Origin: Flammeovirgaceae bacterium UBA6059
GTDB lineage: Bacteria; Bacteroidota; Bacteroidia; Cytophagales; Cyclobacteriaceae
DNA: 64,000 nucleotides
NCBI GenBank assembly: GCA_002435755.1
Contig: DIYH01000023.1
Coordinates: 1 to 64,000, forward strand
Direction: 5' to 3'
The translations under genes were made by a program, and so were the position numbers. Below are positions 18,701 to 27,001 of the stretch, piece by piece (the stretch's first letter is position 1; every line of letters begins with the position of its first letter). The notes beneath the pieces were generated by a model. The model had not been told where the DNA came from, searched no databases, and saw nothing but the letters and a program-made list of their open reading frames with translations.

Positions 18701-19426
18701 AAAGCCAGCCACCTTTGATCGCCACGATACATCTCCTTCGGTACTGATTTGTTTGTTGAGACCTGCTGCTTTTTCATCTTCGTATCCAAGCCCACCAAGC
18801 TGATCTGACTTGACGATTTCTTTTTCCTGATCATCTATACCAGCTAAGGTGTCACTGTCCTGAAGCTTTTCATCAGTGGCAAGTTGAGCTATGCCTACCA
18901 ACTGAATGTCTGATTGAGCAGAATTCGAGGGATTCTCAGTAGGAGAGTGTTGACTTGCCTTTTGCCCCATAATGTCCGCTTCCCGTTCTAAGGATGGATC
19001 GTCATTGATGGGTATTTTCTCTTTGAGTTGAGTGGTGGGCTTAACTCGCCCCTGCTTTTGTTGAACGACATGCCAGGCTTCATGAGGCAAGTGCTTTTCC
19101 TGACTAGGTGCTATATGAATTTCGTTACCCCGTGCATAGGCGTGTGCATTAAGCTGAGCAGGTTTTGGTGAATTATAGTGTACGTTCACATCATCCATGG
19201 ACTCACCGGAGAGTGATTCTACACCACTTTTCAGATCTGCCGGAAGTCCGGTACCAGATGCTTTTTTCTGTACTGTAGCATCTGAGACATTCTCAGCCAT
19301 GCTTTTCAACTTCCTCAAAATGACCGTTTTTGGTCGATTGTCTTCGATTGTGTGCTTGCCAGAAGTCTGAGAGGAGGAATTGTTTACATGCCTATTCTTA
19401 TTTTGGTCTTTTTTGTATTGTTTCAT
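15785..19426 (-). CDS. Large DUF4157 (eCIS_core) protein, candidate eCIS cargo
   Basis: This 1213-residue protein has an N-terminal leader (residues 1-55, with DNRPKTVILRKL), then a DUF4157/eCIS_core domain (about 58-135) with DDVNVHYNS, AHAYARGNEIHIAP and the HEAWH motif at 115-119. DUF4157 marks proteins associated with extracellular contractile injection systems. Charged helical regions (about 240-390 and 960-1200) flank a long beta-rich body (about 400-960) in which short strand repeats such as NLDYAND..ETASGKV recur. The stretch near residues 800-860 is Gly/Ala/Leu-rich and hydrophobic. No catalytic toxin domain is recognised, so action by membrane insertion or binding is possible. It is divergent from the plus-strand eCIS gene series. 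Confidence 0.85.
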   Translation of the reverse strand: MKQYKKDQNKNRHVNNSSSQTSGKHTIEDNRPKTVILRKLKSMAENVSDATVQKKASGTGLPADLKSGVESLSGESMDDVNVHYNSPKPAQLNAHAYARGNEIHIAPSQEKHLPHEAWHVVQQKQGRVKPTTQLKEKIPINDDPSLEREADIMGQKASQHSPTENPSNSAQSDIQLVGIAQLATDEKLQDSDTLAGIDDQEKEIVKSDQLGGLGYEDEKAAGLNKQISTEGDVSWRSKVAGFFWEEGTWSKFLAAVELYNKAENIGDKQKHLVTLKKEAYEWLKSKEEKVKKKETSDSDNDQKKYDTIKRFIDLTTSNHPEIIKAYDNLLQKMSAFKEDIIGKRKEFEGLVRDYKTIDKKISDFKTIYPPAVNLHFAKEWAAIKAKKEDVSKDIQVKTETKSIGSYITIKDPTTLFNVARGEVALQGGLGINIADIEVDEKTKIKITLDEKGEYKSLSVHEGELKAKIGDMEVALNNLDYANDVLSAETASGKVKIMEREVGLSVSKARVDQSGFDFDSITGMLDEANLEILKLKKPKLTYTKAKNSFEGNFDYELNLSSPFDQNAKSDGSFDFLWSPKDSSKRNFTLDKANFEFGLLGQKLTTKNTSYDHKKRTLAAEEADLTLDLIFFKSKKFKGENVAVGRTYFDFTELSLESDIGEMPFGPLAIKPTQYAIFNDEAKGYGVKVDGQVSLNVPKALDASANASFKGYAAIPFKEKTPIVELTEGNANLEFANPLAKLGDFLGDNWTNTRFELGATIPVFTGVSAIFGLYLQLLATLPDKIKGAAVLKDQKLDLNIGIEAGIGVEGGVFGGVQAGSQLLLALAALLRAAGTFDMNAEVGYHKEVDLKPNSTEKTDSDITESTDGFVYSLGGGVKVGAYLDLVATALYFFKKTFTLTLKEWDLGEFKFTNEKEKAKKPDTGSKTLFKDDELKSKLDKDAVKDHPEIKGLSADKLLDQRENQRYSGKEKEEILGIITDAETGRADSLKAAKAKREEKKGVAGSLGAEEVFDNVALANMLFFDRYVDKFVTWDVVQQLLTRMSEVSKTEDNVDEKKAAIKDDLMILKDKLTIPDLFQKHFSELMEQFIAAYKDYNLSTLTDYNDYLSAKAIALSKVHTFKREIHSRFWGDESKIDSKMRSWSWFGVGDSPLTTTINEIGELKKELDKVKDTLKFADAKARYQMGEQVLKDLNKEHQKLMDAKRSKMIRPVSTST

Positions 19427-19575
19427 CTCTAATCCAGTGCTGACACCTGCTACAATATCAGGTCACTTAAGTTAGTCAGATTTCATATTATGCACAGCAA
19501 ATGAGAATAGAGTCGGCAGCTTTTTAGCCAGATCAATCAGTGCAACTCTCCATTATGCTTTATCTTTCATTGTTA

Positions 19576-19583
19576 CAAAAGTA
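19576..19583 (-). promoter_or_regulatory. Candidate -7 element for the DUF4157 cargo gene
   Basis: On the minus strand TACTTTTG fits TAnnTTTG about 150 bp upstream of the cargo-gene ATG, with a TTG 15 bases further upstream, slightly closer than usual. It lies in the divergent region shared with the start of the plus-strand gene series. Confidence 0.35.
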
Positions 19584-19606
19584 TTTTTTCACAAGGCACA
19601 AGACTT

Positions 19607-20869
19607 TTGCTCGACAGATTCCACACCACAGCATTCGGGATACTCCAAAAATGTACACGGAGCGCACAGATATTCATCGGACATACCATTGAAGAAAAGC
19701 TGCTCGAAGAATTGAAGAGGGCGTTGGATCGTCAATTGGTACTAGACTTATTTCTCTTGCCTGAGACGTTAGGAGAAATAGAGCAACGGCCCTTTTTGTT
19801 GAATAGATTGCTAGCGTTAAAGGCCAATGGAGCCAATATATATGTTTCCGATAGGTTCCAAGCTCCTGCAAATATTGAGTACATCTGTCAAATTGATTTT
19901 TGTAGGACCGATACTATTTCAAGCAGCAATATCCTTGAGGAAATGGACGATTTGCCTTACGGCGAATTGTTTAAATCAGCAATTGACGTAACCGAAGAAT
20001 ATGGTAGCACTTCGGGAGATATCAAGCTAGAGCTGAAAGCCAAAGAGCAAACGGTATTAAAGGGAAAGTCTACTAAAGTTCACTGGGGTGTGATCAATGC
20101 AGACGATATCAGTATTGAAGGAATAGGAGAAGTAGCCAGCTCCGGAAAAATTGAGGTCCAAATACTTGAAGATTCCTATTTGGTTATCAGAGCGGCTAGG
20201 AAGGGCCAAACCAAAAGGAGGGCCATTTTAATCCGTGCTGTAGAAAGGGTAGACATTTCTTATGACCTGCAGTTTTTAAATCCGACATCAAGAAAGTTTG
20301 TTAGTCTAACGAGTGAAGAAGGAGTTTTTGGGGTGTCTAAGGGGCATCAGGTGAAGTTGATATGGAAGGTTCAGCACGCTGAAGTAGTTGAAGTACAACC
20401 TTTCGGTTTAACAAAAAAGGAAGGAGAGCACGTTTTCGAGCCTGAAGGCACCATGGGGATCAATATCCAAGCGAGACTCCAGAGTAAGGTTACTTCAAGG
20501 CGGATCATAGTTCATGAATTTCCTATGCCGGTCTTCTCAGAAAAACTGATCCGAATTAAGGATGATTTCTTGTCCGAGTTTCACACTAGCTTCACTGACT
20601 ACAGCAAAAGAGCGCAAGAAGTCATAGATAAAGCCAAATTCTCAAATAGGGATAAAGTTTACGAGCAAATCCTGGAAAGAACCAGGACGCGAGAACAACT
20701 ATTGTTTAGAAAATATTCGGAATTGAATTTCACTGACTTTTATGATAATCACTCGATCAATAGGTTGAATAAAAGTATATTGGATCGCCTGAAATCCTAT
20801 TTTAGAGATGAGCCCAAAGTCAAAGAAATGATAGAGCTACTTCATAATCATAGTGATGGACACGAATAA
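19607..20869 (+). CDS. Unrecognised protein with two Ig-like segments (eCIS upstream gene)
   Basis: The 420-residue protein is not recognised. Residues 1-110 look like a small alpha/beta fold. Two beta-rich segments follow (about 125-215 and 220-310), each with the alternating pattern of a bacterial Ig-like strand domain (VLKGKSTKVHWGV, then VSKGHQVKLIWKV). The last 110 residues are helical and highly charged. There is no signal peptide and no HKD or other catalytic motif. The TTG start is the first plausible start in frame; upstream there is no ATG before the frame closes, so the true N-terminus is uncertain. It overlaps the DUF4407 gene and appears to open the long plus-strand gene series. 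Confidence 0.6.
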   Translation: MLDRFHTTAFGILQKCTRSAQIFIGHTIEEKLLEELKRALDRQLVLDLFLLPETLGEIEQRPFLLNRLLALKANGANIYVSDRFQAPANIEYICQIDFCRTDTISSSNILEEMDDLPYGELFKSAIDVTEEYGSTSGDIKLELKAKEQTVLKGKSTKVHWGVINADDISIEGIGEVASSGKIEVQILEDSYLVIRAARKGQTKRRAILIRAVERVDISYDLQFLNPTSRKFVSLTSEEGVFGVSKGHQVKLIWKVQHAEVVEVQPFGLTKKEGEHVFEPEGTMGINIQARLQSKVTSRRIIVHEFPMPVFSEKLIRIKDDFLSEFHTSFTDYSKRAQEVIDKAKFSNRDKVYEQILERTRTREQLLFRKYSELNFTDFYDNHSINRLNKSILDRLKSYFRDEPKVKEMIELLHNHSDGHE

Positions 20870-22010
20870 GGACGATATCAAATTCTCGTTCCTGATGCAG
20901 TTTTTCTTGTTCTGTTCTGCATCCGACCTTGACATACTCAAGCAATGCCCTAATGCCGAACATCAAAAGTACGCCGGAGTAGGTGCTACGGTATTCTTCA
21001 CAGGCCTGCTGGCATGCGCATCTGGTGGATATGCGCTATACACAGCTTTTAAAATCGTCTGGCTTTCCGTACTACTCGGAATATTTTGGGGGCTACTCGT
21101 ATTTAACCTGGATAGATTCTTGGTTTCCACCATGAAGAAAAGTCGTGGCAAAATCAAGGAACTCGTTCAAATTACTCCAAGGTTGTTGCTTGCTGTTTTA
21201 CTCGCTGTTGTGATTTCTACGCCTCTGGAGTTGAAGATCTTTGAAGAAGAGATCAACGAAAGTCTATATTATGCCGGAGCACAAAAAGTTGAGAAGTTAG
21301 AAGCACTATACAACCAGAGGGTCGATCTGAAGCAAGAGCGAATCGATCAGATAAAAGCGAATACTGAGGAAAAACTAGTTGTACGTGATGAGTTCTACAG
21401 GCAATATGTCTGTGAATGTGATGGCACTTGCGGAACCGGGCAAAAAGGAAGAGGCTCGGAATGCGAACGAAAAGAACAGAAATACCTGGCTAGTAACGTG
21501 GAATACCAGGAAGTCAAAAAAGAAAATGATGCTGAGATTGCAGTATTGAAGGGTGAAAAGGAAAAGCTTGCTGACCAGTTTTTTACCGAAAAAGAGGAGT
21601 TGCAAGCTTCATTTGCCGATGGATTGCTCGTCCGCATAAATGCGTTGAAGTCGCTACCTTATGGGCCTCAATTGGTAATCATATTATTGCTAATTTCTAT
21701 CGAGATTGCTCCTATTCTGGTGAAGCTCCTTTCGCCTTATGGACCATACGATCACCTATTGAAGACACTTGAGTACAATTTTGAGATTGACGAGATCACC
21801 GCTATCAACATGAGGAATCAGCAGCTCAACAACAAGTTGACCTTAATGGCGAGCCTAGAGCAAAGCAAAATTGAGCAGGAATTGCAAAACAATGAAGGGG
21901 CGATGAAACTGATTGGTGAGGCCCATCTGGAACTCGTCAAGGAGCAGTTAAAAATTTGGATCGACCAGGAAAAGGTCAAGATTAGAGAAGAATCAGAAAA
22001 TAGGAGCTAA
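20856..22010 (+). CDS. DUF4407 family membrane protein
   Basis: The 384-residue protein matches DUF4407. The N-terminal FLFCSASDLDILKQCP and KYAGVGATVFFTGLLA motifs are characteristic, followed by LVFNLDRFLVSTMKKS. Hydrophobic helices lie at about 35-60, 65-85, 105-125 and 265-290, giving four membrane spans. Between the third and fourth is a charged coiled-coil with a Cys-rich loop (CECDGTCGTG). The family's function is unknown. Here it overlaps the previous gene by 14 bp and the next by one base (TAATG). The ATG at 20856 is preferred to a GTG one codon earlier. The context suggests an inner-membrane component of an envelope module tied to the injection system. Confidence 0.8.
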   Translation: MDTNKDDIKFSFLMQFFLFCSASDLDILKQCPNAEHQKYAGVGATVFFTGLLACASGGYALYTAFKIVWLSVLLGIFWGLLVFNLDRFLVSTMKKSRGKIKELVQITPRLLLAVLLAVVISTPLELKIFEEEINESLYYAGAQKVEKLEALYNQRVDLKQERIDQIKANTEEKLVVRDEFYRQYVCECDGTCGTGQKGRGSECERKEQKYLASNVEYQEVKKENDAEIAVLKGEKEKLADQFFTEKEELQASFADGLLVRINALKSLPYGPQLVIILLLISIEIAPILVKLLSPYGPYDHLLKTLEYNFEIDEITAINMRNQQLNNKLTLMASLEQSKIEQELQNNEGAMKLIGEAHLELVKEQLKIWIDQEKVKIREESENRS

Positions 22011-23266
22011 TGCAGAAGTGTATTCTTCTTCTATTTGTTTTAGTAGCCCTTAAATCACTTCCTGCATCAGCACAGAAGCAACTCTTTGTTGAAAGGGAAA
22101 GTGTAATCAACGTCAATTTTAAAAAAGGAGAGAAACGCACGTTCCCAATATTCGTGTCAAAGGATGATGCGATTGATTTAGCAGCTGAGTCAGATAGGTC
22201 TCTTAACCTGAAAATCACAGATCCAAATGGCGAAACTGTTTATCAAAATATTGTGAAGAGTAAACCTGTCGCCTGGCAGGCCATTGCTTCAGTGGACGGA
22301 AGTTATATCATTGAGATTGAGAGTACCGCTCTATTTTTCAAGACTACATTGTCAATGACCCTTAAGTTGGGTAAACCAGATTTCAGCTATGGCCATTTTT
22401 CTTCTGGAGATTCACTGATTTCTGATCGAGGAATGGAAGTGTTGATGGGTGGTGAGTTGGAGATTCGAAGAAATAGCCCTCGGACATATACATATGGCTT
22501 TGAGATTGGAGATACACTGTTCTTCAGTCTCACTCCTCTCAAGGGAAAAAGAACGAGTGCGTCAATAAGCAACGATCTCGGGGAACTAGTCTTTGCCGAC
22601 TGGACTGGTAGAAAGGAACTGCATTCTCAAATACCGATATTGCAGTCCGGAGTTTATACCATTGAGCTATCATCTACTTCTTACCTTCCAGAAGAGTATT
22701 ATCTGGAGATTGAGAAGGTTGTGCCACAGCGATTAGCGAAAAAAGCTGAGCCTGAGCAGCCGTCAAAAGATGAACTTGAAGCAGTAGATACTATCTTGTA
22801 TGATACTATTCCTGAGACCTACTTAGATACCATATTCTTTGTCGGGGCTAATAGAGATATTATTAATCCGAGCACTAAGAGGGTAAACTTCATTTTTGAC
22901 AATCCTTCGAGTGTAGCGTATTGGTTTGTATTTTATGGGTCGGGGAAAGAGTTTGAAACTGCATTGGAAACGCTCAACACTTTCCTGGCCAAAAGCCAGC
23001 CTGTCGAAGGTGCGTTCAACGTACTCTCTGCATATGGCATGGGAATACTGAAGAAACTTCCTGAACATCGCAATCCACAAATTAGGTTTATAACGTCTCC
23101 ATCAATACAGGAGGCCTTGAGAACCTCGAAAAGGTCCAACTACGCTAGGTTAAACACCGCAAGTGGTAATCACTATTTGGAGATTGTAAATGACAGTAAG
23201 AGTTCAGGTTATGATGTTTATGTGCAGGCGGTGCTCCTTAGAAAGGTAACGCTTGAAACTCCTTAA
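22010..23266 (+). CDS. Secreted protein of unknown function
   Basis: The 418-residue protein starts with a clear Sec signal peptide (cleavage near ASAQ, residue 22). The mature part is mostly beta-strand: the first 220 residues look like two pre-peptidase-C-like or bacterial beta-sandwich domains (for example VAWQAIASVDGSYIIEIES and SGVYTIELSSTSY). A linker rich in Asp/Thr/Ile and a globular C-terminal domain of about 140 residues follow. It lacks a lipobox. It is cotranscribed with DUF4407 (one-base overlap) and probably sits in the periplasm or outside the cell. No family is recognised with confidence. Confidence 0.65.
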   Translation: MQKCILLLFVLVALKSLPASAQKQLFVERESVINVNFKKGEKRTFPIFVSKDDAIDLAAESDRSLNLKITDPNGETVYQNIVKSKPVAWQAIASVDGSYIIEIESTALFFKTTLSMTLKLGKPDFSYGHFSSGDSLISDRGMEVLMGGELEIRRNSPRTYTYGFEIGDTLFFSLTPLKGKRTSASISNDLGELVFADWTGRKELHSQIPILQSGVYTIELSSTSYLPEEYYLEIEKVVPQRLAKKAEPEQPSKDELEAVDTILYDTIPETYLDTIFFVGANRDIINPSTKRVNFIFDNPSSVAYWFVFYGSGKEFETALETLNTFLAKSQPVEGAFNVLSAYGMGILKKLPEHRNPQIRFITSPSIQEALRTSKRSNYARLNTASGNHYLEIVNDSKSSGYDVYVQAVLLRKVTLETP

Positions 23267-23380
23267 AATCATCTTTCAGATGAATGTTTTTTTTTGAGTC
23301 TGATTTTTCAAAGAATGATAAGTTGGCTAATTTATGAGAGGTTTTTAGGCTTCCGTACCTCTAATTGTAAACTGAATAAT

Positions 23381-25117
23381 ATGAGTGCCAGAGGGTTTCT
23401 TCTTGCGAGTTTTATGCTGATGTTGACCAGTGTCATGCAGGCGCAGGGCATCAACGAGATTCGTAAGAATGTATATTCTGCAAGGCGTAAGGTGGTGTCT
23501 GAGATGAATCGGACGAAGCGCGACTTCAGAGGTATCAATAAAGCTTTAAGCTCCTCAAAGCGGACGGTAGACTCTTCGATGGATACAGCGGATGTCATTA
23601 CTTGGACAATGCAACCGTATATCCCGAATAGTGGAATGATCCACGATTATCAGTACTTATATACATTCTTACATGCACAGCAGGAGTACACTTTTCAAAG
23701 AGATGATGTACTTAAAAGTATTCATTACGATTCTGTCAATAATGTATTCTACAAAAACATAGGTTCAGATAGGAAACTTAAAGAAGACGTAGAAGTCATT
23801 GGATGGCATCCTCATTGGATGAAGGATGCTTATAAATATTACGATTACAATCTACTCTCGATGATATCATACTACTCTTATGATATCAATCCGGATACTG
23901 GTGAAAGCTGGAATCCTGATATCATCCAACAGCTCAAGAAATCGAGCATGCCTGACTCTGCAGCCGCTTATGGCACCAAAGTACTAATATCGGTGACATC
24001 TCTTGGTCTTGAAAACAACGAGGCGTTCTTGAATAATTATTTGGCGCAGGAGCAATTTTACAGTGAGATCATTGCACTGCTGAATGAGGGCGGAGGAAAG
24101 CTTCATGGTATTGACGTCAATTTTGAAGAAATAGGTGAAGAGAATAGAGAGAGCTTTACGAGCTTTATTAAGACGTTGAGCGATCGTCTATATAATAGTG
24201 GGTATTTTCTAATTCTTGATGTTCCTTATTTCAATCACAACAATATTTTCGACTATAAGGAGCTCAATAACTATGTCGACTACTTCAATATTATGGGTTA
24301 TGATTTCAGCGGAGAGCAATCTCTATTTCCAGGCTCCATTTCTCCGCTGAGAACGCTTGATACTCAGCCCAATCTGGAAACTTCAGTGAACGATTTTTTT
24401 AACCTTGGGATTGACAGCCAAAAGCTTATCATGTCATTCCCATTGTATGGTGTTACATGGGACATCACCACATTATATGCTGATGAAGGTGCCACCTATG
24501 AAGCCTCGCTTCCTTATTACCAGGTCCTTTCAAATTATGAAACAGATTACAATCCCTATTATGATGCTTTCAGTGGTAGCTCCTTTTTCATTATAGACGA
24601 AGACGGTTCGAAAAAAATGTGCTGGTATGAGAGTGATGTTAGCTTTCAAGTAAAGTTTCAATGGGTGCAGGAAAAGAATTTGAAAGGAATAGGTCTCTGG
24701 GCTATGGGTTACGATCAGGGGGCTCCTGAAATTTGGCAGGCAGTCGCCAATAATTTTGCGACAGATTCTCTCGTTGCTATTCAACCCATTGAGAGCAAAC
24801 TAAGTGGACCTTATGGCATTGTCGCTGATATTGTGAGATATAAGAAAGTGATAGGTTTGGGGTTTCTTACATTTGCTGGCTTTGTCATACTGGGATTTGT
24901 ACTGTCCTTGAAGGATTGGAGAGTTCGGGAAATACTCTTTCAAAATCAATCCTTTAGAGCTATCTACACAGCATTGTTTCTTGTTTTGTCCATCTTAGGA
25001 TTAGAGTTGTACCTTGAGGGCTCCCAATGGAATCTTACAGCAGGACTAGCTATGGGTTCTATAGGGTTTCTTTTAATCAATATTGCTTTCACTAAATACC
25101 GAGATGTGTTGAAATGA
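23381..25117 (+). CDS. GH18-like glycoside hydrolase with C-terminal membrane helices
   Basis: About 578 residues from the ATG at 23381, which gives a signal peptide ending near MQAQG; an in-frame ATG 87 bases upstream gives no sensible leader. Residues 150-490 resemble a glycoside hydrolase family 18 TIM barrel: VIGWHPHWM, an ISYYSY strand, the catalytic-strand motif GIDVNFEEIG, FNIMGYDF and GIGLWAMGYDQG. The catalytic Glu is kept, but the DxDxE pattern reads DVNFE, so the assisting Asp is Asn. Three hydrophobic helices close the protein (about 505-575). GH18 enzymes cut chitin or peptidoglycan-type glycans. A membrane-tethered form here could locally open the wall for assembly or release of the injection system. 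Confidence 0.75.
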   Translation: MSARGFLLASFMLMLTSVMQAQGINEIRKNVYSARRKVVSEMNRTKRDFRGINKALSSSKRTVDSSMDTADVITWTMQPYIPNSGMIHDYQYLYTFLHAQQEYTFQRDDVLKSIHYDSVNNVFYKNIGSDRKLKEDVEVIGWHPHWMKDAYKYYDYNLLSMISYYSYDINPDTGESWNPDIIQQLKKSSMPDSAAAYGTKVLISVTSLGLENNEAFLNNYLAQEQFYSEIIALLNEGGGKLHGIDVNFEEIGEENRESFTSFIKTLSDRLYNSGYFLILDVPYFNHNNIFDYKELNNYVDYFNIMGYDFSGEQSLFPGSISPLRTLDTQPNLETSVNDFFNLGIDSQKLIMSFPLYGVTWDITTLYADEGATYEASLPYYQVLSNYETDYNPYYDAFSGSSFFIIDEDGSKKMCWYESDVSFQVKFQWVQEKNLKGIGLWAMGYDQGAPEIWQAVANNFATDSLVAIQPIESKLSGPYGIVADIVRYKKVIGLGFLTFAGFVILGFVLSLKDWRVREILFQNQSFRAIYTALFLVLSILGLELYLEGSQWNLTAGLAMGSIGFLLINIAFTKYRDVLK

Positions 25118-25347
25118 AGGCCTTTGCAAGAGAACTTTCGTGGTTTTTTATCGCCATCTTGCTAGCTGTGCCCGTGGCTTATGTCTTCGGTTACCTCATG
25201 AATCTAACCCCTGAAGGAGAGATCATGACTTTCAGTGAGGAAGTGTTCCAAATGGAACTTTTCATCGTAGGAGCAATTATAGGGTTTATTTGTACGTACC
25301 TGATGAGGCTAATAATATGGGCAGTCGTGGAGTACTTGGACAGATAA
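25114..25347 (+). CDS. Small two-TM membrane protein
   Basis: A 77-residue protein with two hydrophobic helices (about 8-30 and 45-70) and no recognisable family. Its ATG overlaps the GH18 stop (ATGA), implying translational coupling, and it ends one base before the DUF4255 gene. Its position suggests it partners with the GH18-like protein in the membrane. Confidence 0.6.
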   Translation: MKAFARELSWFFIAILLAVPVAYVFGYLMNLTPEGEIMTFSEEVFQMELFIVGAIIGFICTYLMRLIIWAVVEYLDR

Positions 25348-25348
25348 T

Positions 25349-25915
25349 ATGATACATAATTTACTACCGATTGTCGGTGCAGAGCTCAACAGGTATTTCA
25401 AATCAAGGTTCGATATTGAAGAGGATCGCTTGGTACTGTCTAACCTGATTAATCAGGATGGTTCGGTAGCAGTGGAAGGAGCAAACAAAGTCGTGTGTTC
25501 ATTAGTGAATGTCCATGAAGAAACCACGCTCAAAGCGACAGCTGGAACTTCTTCTTTTTCTGGAGGATTTGCAGCAAGTGGCGCTGATGTCCACGTGAAC
25601 TTAACAGTAATTTTCTCCGCCTTCTTTTCAGGTAGAAATTATGCAGAAGCGTTAAAATTTATATCCGGGGTGATTTATTTCTTTCAAAATAAGCCTGTTT
25701 TCACTGTCAGTAACACTCCAGGATTAACTAGCAATATTGAGAAGGCTTGTTTCGATCTTACTTCTCTTTCCTATCATGATCTGAATAGCGTTTTTGCAAT
25801 GATGGGTGCTAAATATATGCCTTCTGTAGTTTATCGTATCCGAATGCTCAATTTCTCAAGTGACAACATTGAGGACGTGATACCATCGATCAGCGGTATC
25901 GGGATCAACGAATAA
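25349..25915 (+). CDS. DUF4255 family cap / tail-terminator protein (Pvc16-like)
   Basis: The 188-residue protein belongs to DUF4255, the family of Pvc16/Afp16. These proteins form the cap that ends tube and sheath polymerisation in contractile injection systems. Family features seen are the N-terminal helix NLLPIVGAELNRYF, a beta-sandwich with VHVNLTVIFSAFF, and the FFQNKPVFTVSNTP segment. It is the first recognisable structural gene of the eCIS and directly follows the small membrane protein, tying the envelope module to the machine. Confidence 0.85.
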   Translation: MIHNLLPIVGAELNRYFKSRFDIEEDRLVLSNLINQDGSVAVEGANKVVCSLVNVHEETTLKATAGTSSFSGGFAASGADVHVNLTVIFSAFFSGRNYAEALKFISGVIYFFQNKPVFTVSNTPGLTSNIEKACFDLTSLSYHDLNSVFAMMGAKYMPSVVYRIRMLNFSSDNIEDVIPSISGIGINE

Positions 25916-25923
25916 TACAGTAG

Positions 25924-26958
25924 ATGGTCACCTACAAATGCCTATACAATGTCAAGTTCTACCATGAGTATTATGAACGATTCACAGCGAGGGATTTTCA
26001 AATAGTCCCGTCTCCACTGACTAACGAACGACTGTTGTCATTTGGATTGATTTTCAAGCAAACAGAACAGGGGTTTTCAATATTCTATCAATATGAAAAG
26101 AAGAGATTAATTGATTCTCAAAAAGAGGAACTAACCCTACAGTTCGGCATTCTAGTAAGAAACAAACATTTTGAAACTTTTACAGAGTCATCCAGGTCTT
26201 TGAATGAAAAGTATGCTTTTATCGATGACGCTTCTTTTAGTGTAGCTATCGACAATGGGGATAGTAATAGTCATGTCAGACTTCACCAGGGTGATAGTCT
26301 GGATGAAAGCAGTGTTTTTCGTTGCTTCTATAATCATGACTCGTTAAGTGCAATGCTTGGAGCAAATGTGTCGATTCAAAAAGGAGATTTAACGATTTAC
26401 CAAGGAGAACTCCTGGGCAGAGAAACAGGTCAAAGCATACTTGGGGATCAGTATGGGATTTATGAAGTAAAAACAGACGAGGACTCAGCTCAACTATATT
26501 ACCTACCGGAATCACTAACTAAGGTTTTTGGAGTAATTGAGCTCAAAATTCCAGGAAAGGATATCACTACAGCACAGGTTGAAAATACGGAGTTTCAAGC
26601 CAGGTTAGCAAGTCGCAAAGTACAGTGGAACTACTACTTTGTTCCAGAGCCTGGGAAAAACTATGATGAGGTCGATTTATACTTGAATAAAGAAAAGCTG
26701 TCATTTTCCAATCCTCAAAACGTCACGCTTCTTGACGGGCGGCATGCAATTAAGGTTATGTCCGAAGAATACTTTTCGTTAAAAAATCGATATGAAAATC
26801 AAACAATAATCGCTAGATTAACATCAAAACCACTGGAAAGTACGGAAGAAGCACACGTGCGAGAATTGCAACTCCCTACACCTGATGTCACCAGGATTAA
26901 AGGAAAAAGGATGGATGGTGCCGAAATATATTTTTCAGATATATATATTTATATATAA
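25924..26958 (+). CDS. eCIS-associated hypothetical protein (possible cap partner)
   Basis: The 344-residue protein is not recognised. It is beta-rich, without a signal peptide or membrane helix, and contains a run of Tyr/Phe-rich strands near the N-terminus. Its position eight bases after the DUF4255 gene and before the sheath gene suggests a structural role at the cap end. Some Bacteroidota eCIS have two cap-associated proteins, and this may be the second. The last codons are made of a nearly palindromic TATA-rich sequence. Confidence 0.55.
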   Translation: MVTYKCLYNVKFYHEYYERFTARDFQIVPSPLTNERLLSFGLIFKQTEQGFSIFYQYEKKRLIDSQKEELTLQFGILVRNKHFETFTESSRSLNEKYAFIDDASFSVAIDNGDSNSHVRLHQGDSLDESSVFRCFYNHDSLSAMLGANVSIQKGDLTIYQGELLGRETGQSILGDQYGIYEVKTDEDSAQLYYLPESLTKVFGVIELKIPGKDITTAQVENTEFQARLASRKVQWNYYFVPEPGKNYDEVDLYLNKEKLSFSNPQNVTLLDGRHAIKVMSEEYFSLKNRYENQTIIARLTSKPLESTEEAHVRELQLPTPDVTRIKGKRMDGAEIYFSDIYIYI

Positions 26959-27001
26959 CGTAATGACCATTCTAATAATATTTACATCAAAACATTAAAC
27001 T

